The notes under the pieces were generated by a model. That model was not told the DNA's origin. It did no database searches and saw only the letters and a list, made by a program, of their open reading frames with translations. This document shows, piece after piece, positions 37,494 to 50,294 of a DNA stretch of 64,000 bases (positions are counted from its first letter, which is position 1; each line of letters starts with the position of its first letter). Source of the stretch: Dirofilaria immitis (taxonomy: Eukaryota > Nematoda > Chromadorea > Rhabditida > Onchocercidae); the NCBI GenBank assembly GCA_024305405.1, contig JAKNDB010000105.1:372001-436000 (forward strand), given 5' to 3'. The translations under genes were made by a program, and so were the position numbers.

Positions 37494-37545
<52 letters not shown>

Positions 37546-38004
37546 AATTTAATTAAATTTGGTAATAAATTAATTATAACTTATGTTATACTTTTATGAT
37601 CTGCAATAACTAACAGTTGTTTATTATGCAACTCTTTTTAATTCATTTCTGTTTCTTTTAATTGAGGTGGTAGCATACCTGAATTTGAGCAATAAGCATT
37701 TTAAAACTATACTAGACATTCAATAAATTCAGTTTTAGTATTTTCTCAAAGATTAAGAATTCTTGATTGATTTGTGTAAGATTCTCCATTCTTATAGATA
37801 TAAATCGCTAAACTCCATTTTTATACATATAAATCGCTAAATTTGAATTTTTATAAAGATTTTTCCAAGATTCGAGGACTTGGTCCTGGGCGAATGACTT
37901 CGATACAAGGTATGGCTACTGCTGGTGTCAAAATTGTTTCCATAACCGAACAATCAGCGCTTCCTGAACTTGGACCAAGGCCAAAGAAAATTCCTAGAAT
38001 CTGA
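36283..38004 (+). CDS. MRPS11: Mitochondrial ribosomal protein uS11m (MRPS11)
   Basis: A small-subunit mitoribosome protein of the bacterial S11 family. Four exons: 36283 to about 36411, 36842-37052, about 37321-37484, and about 37861-38004 (TGA). The start ATG follows TTTGCAG directly. The first 25 or so residues have many Arg/Lys and no acidic residue ([17 protein letters not shown]), as expected of a mitochondrial presequence. The core reads [85 protein letters not shown] and a basic end, all S11 hallmarks. Two one-base losses break the frame: T5 at 36357-36361 (exon 2) and A5 at 36850-36854 (exon 3). The last intron contains a (TA)n run at its donor side, so the exon 3/4 boundary near GLGPGR is approximate. 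Confidence 0.92.
37496..37542. repeat. (TA)n microsatellite
   Basis: An almost pure TA/TATA run of about 46 bp in the last intron of uS11m. Confidence 0.95.
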
Positions 38005-41000
38005 CTGAAGCTTTTTGTGCATGACTTTATTAGTATTATTATAATTTTCTGGCATTGTTTTTGTTTCATTTCTATAAATGCGAAGAATACTCCATGCTCA
38101 AGCAATTTACAGTATATTAAAGTAATTTAAAAATTGAAACGAATATTTTTTTAAAGCAGGGTTTCTAGATAAGGAATTTGTTTCCATAAGTTTAAATGAA
38201 TTTCTTGATAATGAAAGAACTGCAAATAATTCATTTATTAGAGAATGTTTTGCTGCATTAGATTCGATATATGTTTCACAGAATTTACATTTTTTTAAAG
38301 CTCTAATTTAAATTGCTCTCGAATATTGTGCTAGTGCTGAGGATGGATAATAACTTTTAAATTATAATTCTATCAAATACATCCAATATCGGTAAGCGAA
38401 AAATAAATTATGTCAAATTACAGAAATTGATGTTAATCTTTGCCCACAAATTTTTTTAATCTTATTATTAATTTACATCATGTTCAATTTTTAATTCGAG
38501 ATTTTTATAGCCATAAAGTGAATAAGTATCTTTCAATATTTAATCCATCCCTGGTCCCTTAATTTTGTACTGACTTTTTTGCTCACATCCACTAATTAAA
38601 GAACCAATCAATATTATCATTCTTTGATCACTTGCTACGGATTCCTACTGATTTCTTGAAGTATTATTCGATGATAAATTAGAGAAGGTTTTGGTATTGA
38701 AATCCAGTTGGGGTTCGCTTGATTCTAGAGTTCAGACATATGCTTTTTGTAACATTATGCAGAACACTGAATTATAACTCCTTCATTTTATCTGTCCAAA
38801 GTTTCCGAATCTCTATTCATCTCTTTCAACTTTGGAAAGAAAATTATTTGAATAAGTTTCAAAGATAGTTTGCTGCACCAGAATCTTTTGACTCCTGAAA
38901 TGTAATAGGAATTAGTAACCTTTTAATTTTGCATAGATATAATAGAAACCTAGTTTATCCACTAGAAATTCCAGGTTTTTCAATAAATTTGGCTCCAGAA
39001 AGCACGTGTTGTCATTGCCATCATCTTTATTTGCATGTCTTTCTTCATTATTAATCATATATTCGCATGTTAAATTCACCTGGGTTTGGGAATTCTTCCA
39101 TATATCTTAAGAACAATGAATTAATAATTTCGGGAAAATACTGTTTAGTTAGAATAGAAGATTTTCTATCAAAAATTTATTAAATTCTATGCAGATCAGT
39201 CTTAATGACACTTGTTGAATATCAAGTGTAGTTTATTACATAATCTGCATGCGGAGATCTTTTCATTTCATTCGTTTCGTCAAGTACATTGTTCACTTAT
39301 AATTATATCAATTTACCAGAAAATTCCTGGCCTCTGTACTGCAAAGCATGGAGGCCTTTTCTATTACAAACATCTAGAAATATGTGCCTGACTTGCTTAC
39401 TTGGAATTGCATTGTAAAAATTAATTTTTCATACGCAGCAAATTGCTTACCAAAATCAGATAACTTTTTGAATCCAAGAATACCGTGCTAGACTGGTAGA
39501 TATTCCCTTCTGTTAGAAGTTTACCTGGATTTAAAATATATGGCAGACGAACTAAATGAATCAGCGTTTTTCTTTATCTCCGGTCTTCTCGCTTGTTTCA
39601 ATATTATCCTGCGTTAATGGCGTTGTATTAATTTTATCTGTATTTTTTGTGATTCGAAAATCGCTGTTCATTTGAGTTTTAAATATAATAATCTAATAAA
39701 TTCCAATTTAAAATCTAATTTTCCGATTTATAAATTAGATCGAGCAATTTTTGCATCGATTTTTTTTTTGGGGAGGGGAAGGGAGCGGATAAGGAATCAT
39801 TTACAGAAGCAAAGTTCGGTTATAAATAAATATTAGTGTTAGACTTTGCTGAAATGAAAAGTATCTTGCAATAGACTATAGGTAAACAAGAAAGATTACT
39901 GTTGTTTTCCTTTTGAATTATCTACAAAAATCGTAAAGATGGAAAATTCTTTCATTCTAATGCTGACTATCAATCTCTCAAGCGAATGATTACCTGAAAA
40001 AGTAAAATTGAAGGTGAATTTGGCAATAAAAAGAACATCCTTGAGTAATTAGATTTTTATCGAATACTCTTGAATAGACGACCTAAAAATAATTATTAGA
40101 ACGTAACGAATATTAACTTTAGCATAGTATAATATTAGAGCTTAAATATTTTTTTGAAGCTGCCGTTTGCACCGTTTTTGCTTGATAAAGAAGCGATTTT
40201 ATCATTCTGTTTGTTCACTCTATTCATTAATTAATCCAACGATAGTGTGTTCTCTGATAAGAGTTCCATTTCATTTCATTATCATAGACTGTTCTGCGGT
40301 ATTTTTTTATACGAAATCGATTAATTGAATTATATGCATTACATTTGAAACATTACTCTTATCTCGAATAAACACAGTCAATACTTAAATATTTTCTTCT
40401 TCAGTATCAGGCGACTTCATCATTCTATAATAAATTTTTGTGACGAGAAGTTAAATTCACTATTAAAATAATGAAACATCATTTCTTGTTAAATAAAATT
40501 AAATGTCAATTACGGCGCCATTAATTGCTGATTTTTCTAAATTGCATTTGAAATGCAATCTGACAAAAAAATTTCATGTTGTAGCATTTACATTTTACCA
40601 CTATCGAAAGATAATTTTTTAAAAAAATCTAGTGAAATTTCTTTCATTTTCAAATAACATAAATTAACAAAAGTGAAAAAAGTTATATAAATTTAGGATG
40701 CATAAACTTCGACAAAATAAATTAAATAATTGCATCTACATTATAAACAATAATAATAATATATGAATGCATGTATGTTATTTTAATATATTCTGCACGA
40801 GGTAAAAGTTTTGTAGCATATTTTAATTGATTTCAAGTGAAAATTTACCATCTTCTATAAGGCAATCTTTTCTATATGAATTATTATTAAATGAGCCAAA
40901 AACAAACTGAGAGGAAAATAATAGTTCATATTTATTGTTGTGAATAAGATTAATAGCGGATTCCTTTTATCTTCGGCACCAAACTCTCAAATTTCAATCA

Positions 41001-44000
41001 TTATCTGCCTGGGACAATATCCACATTTAATAAAATGTCAACGCGTTTTGAGGCACTTTGTCCTTTTTTTAGACAAATGACTAGAAGAAATTTTGCTTTT
41101 TTGAACCATCAATTTTACTTTAAATGGAGGAAGCTAAAATTCTGATCTGAACTCCATAGGAAAGTATTCATTAATAGTTTCGAAAGTGATTCATGAATGG
41201 TTTCAAAAAATAAGGTATGAATAGTCAGGGTGATCAAAGAAAGTACGAACTACAAATTGATGGATGCAACTTAATTTTTGAAAAAGAAATTAAGAAGATA
41301 AAAATCAAATAATATTTCTCTCCTTACTCTTCTTAGGAGAATAGTCGCTGGAACATATTTTTTATGAGAAAATATATTTTGTTGAAAAATTGTTTGAGAT
41401 TGTTCATAACAGTTAAACCAATCCATGATGTCCTCCAAGCTATGGTGTTCTAGGAATTTTTGCCAAATAATTTCTTAAATGTTCTGATATTTATAGGATG
41501 ATAAGTCCATTTAGAATTGATAACGTGGTATTGACTATTTTAAACTAATCCAAAATGTGATTGTAAAACGAATTCAAACTGATCAATATGTCTTGGAAAA
41601 ATGATAACCTTATATCGCTATACAAAGTTGAATATCCGTATTAAAAAGCTTAATTTACAACCTGGAAATGCATAGTGCGCTTTTCTGATCATAAATTAAG
41701 AATGGAAGAAGAAATGATCCAGTTTGACTGGCAAATAACAGTGATTTTCAAAAATTATTTTCTAAAATCTTCATTTGCCGTGAATTGAAGTTTTTACTTA
41801 ATCGAAATCATATAACAAATTTCATATCTTCGATTCCTTCGTAAAATTGAACAATTTCATCATGAATCCATCCGTTATTTCACTTACTGAAATATTGAAA
41901 TTTTCATCTATTGATCATAATTTAACCAGAAAGAGGGATACAATAATCTCGTGAATTTTAAGGAAGGAGAACGAGCTGAAATGAATATGTATGCTGAATA
42001 TCGATGGAATGTTAGTAATCGTAAAGAATCATGAAAATACGATCGGCTGTTATAGACGAATATAAATGTTCGTAACCAACAGTTGTACATACTACCTGAA
42101 AACTTGATATGAATATTATTGTCTGTCAATTACAGTATGTATTTCATTCAATCATCATAATAATTTCAGACGAATTTTTCAGATAAACTTCCAGAAAAAG
42201 TTTTTTGAGAAGTAGAAATTATTAGATTTGAAATTCTTTTCAAAAGATTTTGAGTAGATTAATCTATTAAAGAAAGTTCTTTAAAAATGTCTATATGTAA
42301 AGCATGATGTTTGGGTATATAACATAGAATTCCAAAAAATCCCATCAGATTTTTGACCTGTTCAATGAAATGTGCATATACTATTATATACTACTATTAT
42401 AATGTGTATATACTATTATATACTACTATTATAATGTGCATATACTATTATATACTACTATTATAATGTGCATATACTATTAATAAAAACTTTCCTATAA
42501 TAAACAAAAACTTTTTATAATCGATGAATAAACAAAACTTTTTATAATCGATTGAAATTCTCGGAATCGATGAAATTTGATTTCGATAGAAACTAAAAGT
42601 CATTATCTTCGAATAGATAAGCAAGTTATCGGATATGATATTCAAAAATCAACACAATGATTTCTGATTTTAAGAAAATTGAAAAGTTACTGATTAACAG
42701 ACAGTTAATCATTTTGTCCTTCATTTTGTATTTATATTCCTGTAAATATGATCATTAGATATCTCTGATATCAGCATTTTCAGATATAGAAAATATATTC
42801 ATTAGAAAAGTTATGGCATTTTGTATAGTATGTTTGAATCGATTTTTTTATTTAAAACTCTAATCCTATGTTTATAAAATTAAAAATGGTAATAAAATAT
42901 TAATAATCATCTGCAACATCTTTTGTTATTGTGAAGAATTATTAAGTGCAAAGTTTCCTTAAATGTTGAAAATTAAATTAAACCTTGTCACTCGCCAATT
43001 ATTATCGTTTTAAATAAGCAGTGACAGACGACTTGTGTTTTAATCTCTTTTTTTTTTTTAAGAAACTGTACAATGATGCAATTGAAAATGTGCCAAATCA
43101 ACAATGACTAGCAAGATTAATGAATATTTAGAGAGAAAGAAAATTAGTTTGATCGTTTTGGATTTACACATTTGTTTGTTTGATTCACTTCTTAATTTCT
43201 TTTGCTAACACATATAATTCAATTTGCTTAATTATTTCCTTTTTTTATTTCTGCTATTTATCCTTTCATCCATCTATTTCAATTATAGCAAATAAATAAA
43301 CCATAAAGAAGATTATTCTCATAGGCAATATTCACTCTATTAATGCTTCGTTATGAAAAGGGTTTCCATTGTATTTATTAATTTGATATATTCATGAATT
43401 TTAAGATCTCACCTTTCCATCTTCTACAATTCTTCAAAAATTAAAGAAATCTTGTATATTTCCAAAAATCAAATAGTTTATTCAAAAAAATATATCATAT
43501 TTTTGTATAATTAGAGAAGTGAAGAAAAATCCACTCTTTCATTTTTCATCTAAGCTAAAAAAATCTCGTAGAATTCAATTTAATCTTGAGAATGCTCTTC
43601 GTTGAAAATACGGATTCGAATACCACCTTATTTCTATCTCAATTAACATGATTATTCTTGCCATGCATAATTGTCATGTATAATTTTCGAATGAAAATTT
43701 GTCCATTTTAATTACTGAAACAAAATAAATTTGATATGTTCACAATTTCATCCAAATATTATCATGAGTACTTATCTAGTATTTCTTGACAATCAAGATA
43801 CTCGTTCTCCGGCACATTTCAAACACAATTATGCTTTAGTTTAATAAACAATCTTCACTATTACCTTATTGGTTACAAAACAATATTCGAAAATTAAGTC
43901 TTAAATTAAGATTTAACTTGTATTGGATTGCACAATTTCTAAAATAGATCACATTGGAAGCATTTATGCAAATCTTCAATGACAAGAAATATTTCAACTC

Positions 44001-44802
44001 CTCATAAACCTTATTCCCTAGTTTGCTGATTTTTAATTCACTTCATATTTTCTTTTTGTTTACTCATTTTGACGCACCATTTTAAATATATCGATCGATA
44101 TAAAATATTCAGCATCTCTTATAATTGACTAAATCTTGAAATTTCGCTGAAATTAAATTTCATTGTTTTTTGCTGAATAATTTAGTGTATGAAACAATAT
44201 TAAACAAGAAAATGCCTAGAGGTAGTAGGGAGAAAAAAAGGGTATTAGTCGTATTCAGGTAAAAGTAGACATGTGACCAGAAGCCTAAAGTGACCAGTAT
44301 AAATAAATACATTATTTAGATAGTATTATTATACCGTATAAAAGGCCATACTGTAATCTTCAAAACAATCAAATCATTTTAGAAATGACATATTATTTGA
44401 TATTAACCTTGGCCTTATTTTTCGTAACTTACTACATGCTGCTCGCATATTAGACCCACCGATATTTACCAATACACAGCACTATCTATGCGCTTGTTAT
44501 CTCCCACCAGTTAATTATTTCTTCATAAATCTCGAAATGGAATTAGTAATTTATAGTTAACAAAAACATAAAAATTATGTTGGAAATAAGATATTTTTCA
44601 TAAAATATGAAATTAGACAACGATAACAACTCTAAATTGAATAAATGCTATCATAAGCTTATTCTGTCATTATCAGTCTGAGATAACGCTAATGAGAGTA
44701 ATAATAAGGCTATTCCAACTATCATGAATAATGACTCATAATTTTTACTCTATTCATATGATTTTCCTTTCTCCCTCCATCATGAACAATTTATGTTACA
44801 GA
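38005..44802. other. 6.8-kb gene-poor region
   Basis: No exon with convincing coding character on either strand; short open frames (for example 41908-42129, minus) show no family resemblance. It contains a G-rich tract (39770-39790), the 32-bp tandem repeat at 42372-42482, a tandem 25-bp unit around 42500-42552, and otherwise AT-rich sequence. Distant 5' exons of the plus-strand exon at 44.8 kb may lie here. Confidence 0.5.
42372..42482. repeat. 32-bp tandem repeat, about 3.5 copies
   Basis: The unit begins GTGCATATACTATTATATAC and ends TATAAT, 32 bp. It is repeated at 42372, 42404, 42436 and partially at 42468. The only difference seen is GTGTATA for GTGCATA in copy 2. Confidence 0.9.
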
Positions 44803-45064
44803 TTCAAGACTACGTCCAATCGAAGAAACGAACGATGAAAAAATAGGCAGGAATAAGTTGCAAATGCGCTATTACTTCGATCCAGTCCGGGAAATTTTAT
44901 TCATTTGGTACTCAGAATTGCGGCGTAATGAAAATCGTTTCGAAAATCTTCGCAAATGTCATAGTGTTTGTACAAAAATAAACAAACTTTATCTAGGCAA
45001 TTTGAATAATAAAATCAAAGAAGTTTCATTGCTGAAGAATATGATCTACCTTCACGCAATCTAG
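44803..45064 (+). CDS. Orphan 3'-terminal exon, unknown protein
   Basis: An open frame starting after a good acceptor (TTATGTTACAG, about 44792-44802) and ending at TAG 45064, about 86 codons. It begins SRLRPIEETNDEKIG and goes on with LQMRYYFDPVREILFIWYS, ELRRNENRFENLRKCHSVC and KINKLYLGNLNNKI. The mix of charged and aromatic residues looks like real protein. There is no in-frame ATG near its 5' end, so it should be a last exon with upstream exons not identified. No domain recognised. Confidence 0.45.
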
Positions 45065-45771
45065 AGAAAACTGAATTATTCATAAAGTTTATTCAATAAT
45101 TTTGAAATGAATTAATCTTACCCATACAGGAATGATATATGCAAGCAAATAAAATTTAAACTGAGACTTATATTATTAGTTGATAACTTATCACTTCAAG
45201 CTGCTTAAATTGATGATAATTTTTGCGGTAACTAAACGAAAAGATGAGAAAACCATTACTGAAAATAATAATTAATTTGAATCTTTATATAGTTTTTGTT
45301 GGCTTTATAGGGTAATGCAGAGCAGTTTACAATTTAAATATGTAATTAAGTGACAACAATATTGTTAATGTTAAAACACATCTTTTTCTCTTCAATAAAA
45401 AGTAATAAACAAATTTAAATCTAATTCAACAGACCAAAGAAAAACTTAATTCTCGATTACAGTAGTCAAACCCAATAGAATTACAACACTTATTCGAGAA
45501 ATTTAAGAGAATAAAAACAACGCACAAAACTAAAAATAGACAAACCCCGATAAATTGAAACAGGCCGTACAAAAAACTAGGCGAGAAGGAAAAGCAGAAC
45601 ATCTATAGAATTCAGAGGTTTGCAAATCCAAAAAGACCTGCTTCAAATAATGGAATTCAAAATCCCCAAATGGCATAACAATTCTTATTTTCATAAAAAT
45701 TAAAAATGAAAAAAGTTATTATTAGAAAAATTCAAATAAATGGAAAACTGACATTACATATAAGTACTTGA
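45065..45771. other. Intergenic, no feature seen
   Basis: AT-rich stretch between the 3' ends of the plus-strand orphan exon and TMEM258 on the minus strand. Nothing supported. Confidence 0.5.
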
Positions 45772-46301
45772 TCAAACGTAGATCCCTGTCCAAAGCATGA
45801 GAAAAACTGAACCAAACCCAAGAAAAAGCGCTGCAACTGATGAAATCAATAGTTCCTTGAGAAGAACTCGCGTAAACTTCGTTGATGTTACCTAGAACGC
45901 AGTGATAAAGAACCAGTTGCTAGACATAGAGAAATATAATATAAACATAAGTTACTAAGTACGGGAGATAAATATAATAAGTATTCTGCTACTTTAATGA
46001 ATAATAACCTCATATACGAAGAACCAAGCCATAAAAAGAGTCCTATTGCGAGCAGCAACACAGCTAACTGCGAATATAGTGAAGGATTTACCTGAAAATT
46101 TATTTAAATAAAATGTCAAATTCAGAATCGTCACTGAAATCGGTAAAACTTCAACACATTTCTGGTTATCACATACGTATCAAGAAGCCAAAGCTGTTAA
46201 ATGCTTTAAGAATCTGTATATGACCTGACAAAGATAACAGCATTAAATGAAACTCTTACGGGTCCGACGTAGCGCTCCATGGATAACAAATCAACGGTCA
46301 T
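45772..46301 (-). CDS. TMEM258: TMEM258 homologue, oligosaccharyltransferase subunit
   Basis: A small ER membrane subunit of the oligosaccharyltransferase complex (N-glycosylation). Three exons: about 46301-46260 ([17 protein letters not shown]), about 46092-46003 ([17 protein letters not shown] then an aromatic AWFFVYE segment) and about 45892-45772 ([36 protein letters not shown]). About 80 residues with two membrane helices, the same length and end (GIYV) as human TMEM258. Exon 2 shifts frame at the A5 run 46033-46037 (plus strand); one extra base restores the family sequence. A TTTTCAG acceptor lies 7 bp before the ATG and could be a spliced-leader site. It follows the SERINC gene on the same strand with a gap of 726 bp. 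Confidence 0.93.
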
Positions 46302-47027
46302 TTTTGGGCCTGAAAATTAAGAAACATTAGAGACAAGTTGAGTTTGTTATATTGCACAAAAGATGCGATGCTTCAACATACTTTATCTTGATAAGAAAAA
46401 TATCTATTTCACATTAAAAAGTTAAAAACACCGAACACGTAAATCTTCAAGACTAGAATTACTAGTACTTCGCTGCTCTTAATATATCACAAAACCTTCC
46501 TCATAATTCACAACTTATTTCATTCATAGAAAAAAAACATTCGACTGGAAACATCTGAAATAGCAAGTAAAAACGATAAAGGACAAACATTTTATCAGAT
46601 AATTACAAAGCGACAATCATCATTTATCGAGCATGGTTTGGTGCCATGGAATATGAATACAATTCTAGTCTAACGGTTTACAAATCAAAAAGGTCAAATG
46701 TCAAAGAAAAGAAGCTGACCATTGCGGAATCTCACGATTTTTTTAAATTGATAACAAATACATTCAGAAGACATGAAAATATACATAAAAGAGATAATGA
46801 ATAAGAACTTAAGAAACAGATAAGATTTAAATAATGATAAATTAAACGAAAAAAAAATACTGATTGTAGATCAAAAGGAAAATATAAAAAAATTAGATCT
46901 TAATGAGGGCGAGAAAAAATTTTTCTGATCAGTACTACAAATAAGCAAAGCAGCGCAAAAAAATTAATCGAAAAAGAAATTTCAAAAAAATTTCATTAGC
47001 TTTGGATGAAATAGTTCTTTTTGAGTT
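46302..47027. other. Spacer between SERINC and TMEM258
   Basis: 726 bp between two same-strand genes. No exon recognised. It ends (on the minus strand) in the TTTTCAG acceptor just before the TMEM258 ATG. Confidence 0.5.
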
Positions 47028-50000
47028 TCAAGAAAAATCGCGATTCTGAAAAATTGCTGGTGCTGCAAGTGTCCATGCGTAAATTGCAAGACAAAGCCAA
47101 GAAGATACAATTTTCACCCATACTGCTGCCATATTGCTGTTTAGATGGCGCAAGTCACTATCCGGCCTTAAATATCATTTCAGCGCAAAAATTATAAAAA
47201 TTTAGTTATTAAGTTAATAAACCGTACTCAATTATGTTTTGAATTGATAGATTCTCCGACAGCCTTCTTTAAATATTTTAAAATAACTTACTTGTACCAG
47301 CTTGTGAGAGTCATCATTACATATAGTGAAGCCAACGCAAATACAAAGTGGAAAAATGAATAGCTATATGAAACAGCATCTGACTCATCATCCCAAACAC
47401 GTCCGGTTTCAAGATTATCTGGAAATTTTGCTTTCAAAATGTCCTCGTTCGGACCAGAAAAAATAAACTGATATGCAGATAAAAAATTAATTATCTAAAT
47501 AAACAAAATGGAAATTTTCATACTGTAAAGCTTGATTTACGGAAATAGAGGCACAAAAGCAAAATTTTGCAAAATATAATTTGTCCTGAATTTTAAAAGC
47601 AATAATAAAAATCAATTATCTATTTTCTTCTAGTACATTAATGGATAATTCCTCTTCAAAAGATATTCTATATAAGTTTGCAACTGCCAAAATATATCCT
47701 ATAATCAAAAATTATGTAAAATTCGTCAAATATGCATATAAACGAAAAAAAAAACAGAAAAAGCAATCGAATAAAAATGATAGTTTGCGTAGAGTCCATT
47801 GACTTCGCCCTATCACGAGCAGAATATTTCTTGAAGATTTCCAACAAAGTATATGAATTACAGATTATCCTTAAAATATTAACAAGTTGTTTGCCATTTA
47901 CACCTGATTTACGAAGAGCTATTATTTATGATAGGGTGAAGTATGATGGACCTCCGTTAGATGTGATAATGTGCTGTTGGGAACCGTTATCTGCATCATC
48001 CACTTCTCTTTGTGGTAAGCCGCCTGCAATTTTATTGAAACTTGATGAAGTCCTGAACGATGCGTAGAGTATACAAATGAACCAAATCATAAGGAAACTA
48101 GAGATTCAGCTGGGATCGGTGTTCCATAAATATCCTAGAAAACAAAATCGTTAAATATTAATACGGTTTCCAAATCAATCAGATGATCGTATTACTAATA
48201 TATCAAAAATTATATATAAAATAGATATAAAGAGACTGTGACTACGAAGTCTCTATAGAATTCAAATAATTAGTGAATGTTTAATAAAGATACCTGGCCA
48301 TAAGGAGTCGTGTGATTCGTAAAAATATTAATCAGTGAAGGATTGCATTCTTTGTCTGAAAAACCGTAATAGTTTTTAGCAACTATTTTTAAGCTGAAAG
48401 ATACTTTTTAATTATGCTGAAAATAAGTACCTGGATTATTGATTAGGGCTGACCATGTAATATACATTACATAGAGAGTAATAAACGATGACTGCAAGAG
48501 GCCTGATCGAGGCATTCGTTCTTGTATACGTGGAAGGATTGATAAGGCAGAAACTAGCACACAGAGAACGATATTGAAGGAGATAAATAATTTTGGCATG
48601 TAACATGAATTTCCCTGAAAGATTTTTAAAAAAATCTCTTTCTAAACCATATTTTTACAGTAAATGAGTAGAAGCAAGTAACTGATAATTCTTTCTGTGA
48701 GAAAAAATTTATTAAGTAAATGAAAGTTATCAATTCAAAACTTACCGGAGTATAAAACATGTACATCAGTACGGCAGCACCGACAGCAAGCATATATGAT
48801 AGGAAAGTGAAAGTCAACAATCCTGCAAAATTATTTTAAGAAAGTCATATAAAAACCAAAAATTTACGGGTAACAGTGTAGTTCAAATGATATCTGCAAT
48901 GATAATTCTAAAATTTTAACCTGAAACAAAGTATAACTATTTTTCCTCTTTCTTGATTACAGAGGTAACTTGTAATCATCCTAGATCATAATAAAAATTC
49001 AGAATATCTTAAAATTCATTCTTCCTTTTATTGCATTCAACCATACTTGCGGTTAATCTTATCTCTAATATTTCCCATGATTTCTGGATATTATGGCTTA
49101 CTATTTTAAATCACCTGAGCAATAGATAGATAGAATAGGATACTAAAAATAAGGCAATTCTTGAAACTGAATATTATTCAAAACTGGCAAGCAGTTAAAA
49201 CTACCACAATAACATGTGCGACTTTCATTCTCTTCATATTTTTCCATCCATCCTTCAGCAAGCGAATGAGCGAAATCAACTATTAATATAAGCTGTAGTA
49301 GAATAAAAATAAAGCCACCGATTAATCCAATCCACATTAAAGCTGAAAAAAGAAACCCATTAATTTATTAAGTGAAGATATTAGAAAAACATTATATTTC
49401 AGTATTGGTGAAAGGGATAAAAATTACTGCCGAAAGAATCAAATCAGAAATCAGTAAAAAGGATAAAAATAAAAAATAAAATAAAATCGCAAAAGAAAAA
49501 GACGAACGTGAAGAAATGTTTTCTGAATTGACATAAAATAATCCGACAGCAACTGCAATGACAAACACATATTTAAAGAACCAAAAGCCGTTTTGAATTT
49601 TCGATCGTGTGTCATGGGATGATCTCACGCCCAACATTAAAATCATAAGTGTGAAGAAGAAAATAACCACTGCTGCACAAACTCTATAAATCAGATTAAT
49701 TACTAATGCTTTTATTAAAACTAACCACAAATACCGTATTTATCTTAATTTTTGTTACCCCTACTATAATTTTTTTGGAGCATCTAGAATGTTTTAACTG
49801 CTGAAACATCTACATATCATGCAAAAAATCAAATCCGTACCTGTAAACAGCCTGAAAACCGACAGCATGGGAACAATTAAGTCCGGCAATTCCAGAAAGA
49901 CCTTTACAAAACCAGCTCGACTAAAATTTAAAAATCACAATCAAAAACTGAAAACAACGGTACTGTTCATTCAATTTTTCATAGGGAAAAGAGAGGGAAG

Positions 50001-50294
50001 TGGAGGAGGAGGAGAAAGAGACAAAATCATTTTAAATTAAAGTGAGGATAAGAAAATAATTCCCGTTAAAAAATATCAGAAATGTTAATGACGTAAGCTT
50101 ACATTAGCAAGTTTAGTTTGTATACCAGGTGTAAGCATTAGGCAAGCCACGAATGTATTGATCAATAACATTCCAGCATACATTACTCTCGTAGTCAGTG
50201 AGCTTCGGGTAGTCGGACATGCTGCGCAACATAAAGAGCATGCCGCACTACCGAAGCAGCATGCTAACTGTAAAAGCACAGTAATAGAAGACAT
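47028..50294 (-). CDS. SERINC: Serine incorporator (SERINC/TDE1 family)
   Basis: A multi-pass membrane protein of the SERINC/TMS family, linked to lipid scrambling and serine-lipid metabolism. About ten exons: 50294-50105, ~49924-49843, 49682-~49540, ~49345-49203, ~48825-48746, ~48614-48432, ~48357-48294, ~48135-47930, 47467-47292, ~47171-47028 (TGA). Family matches in order are a Cys-rich start ([17 protein letters not shown]), [111 protein letters not shown] and [29 protein letters not shown], ending NRDFS. The exon at 48.1 kb shifts frame at the A3 run 48095-48097. The 3' edge of that exon is unresolved. The first coding exon may instead begin at a TTTTACAG acceptor 32 bp inside, with another 5' exon upstream. 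Confidence 0.94.

Noticed and set aside
47732..48067. 111-codon plus-strand frame
   Set aside because: It is antisense to a SERINC exon and has no homology of its own.
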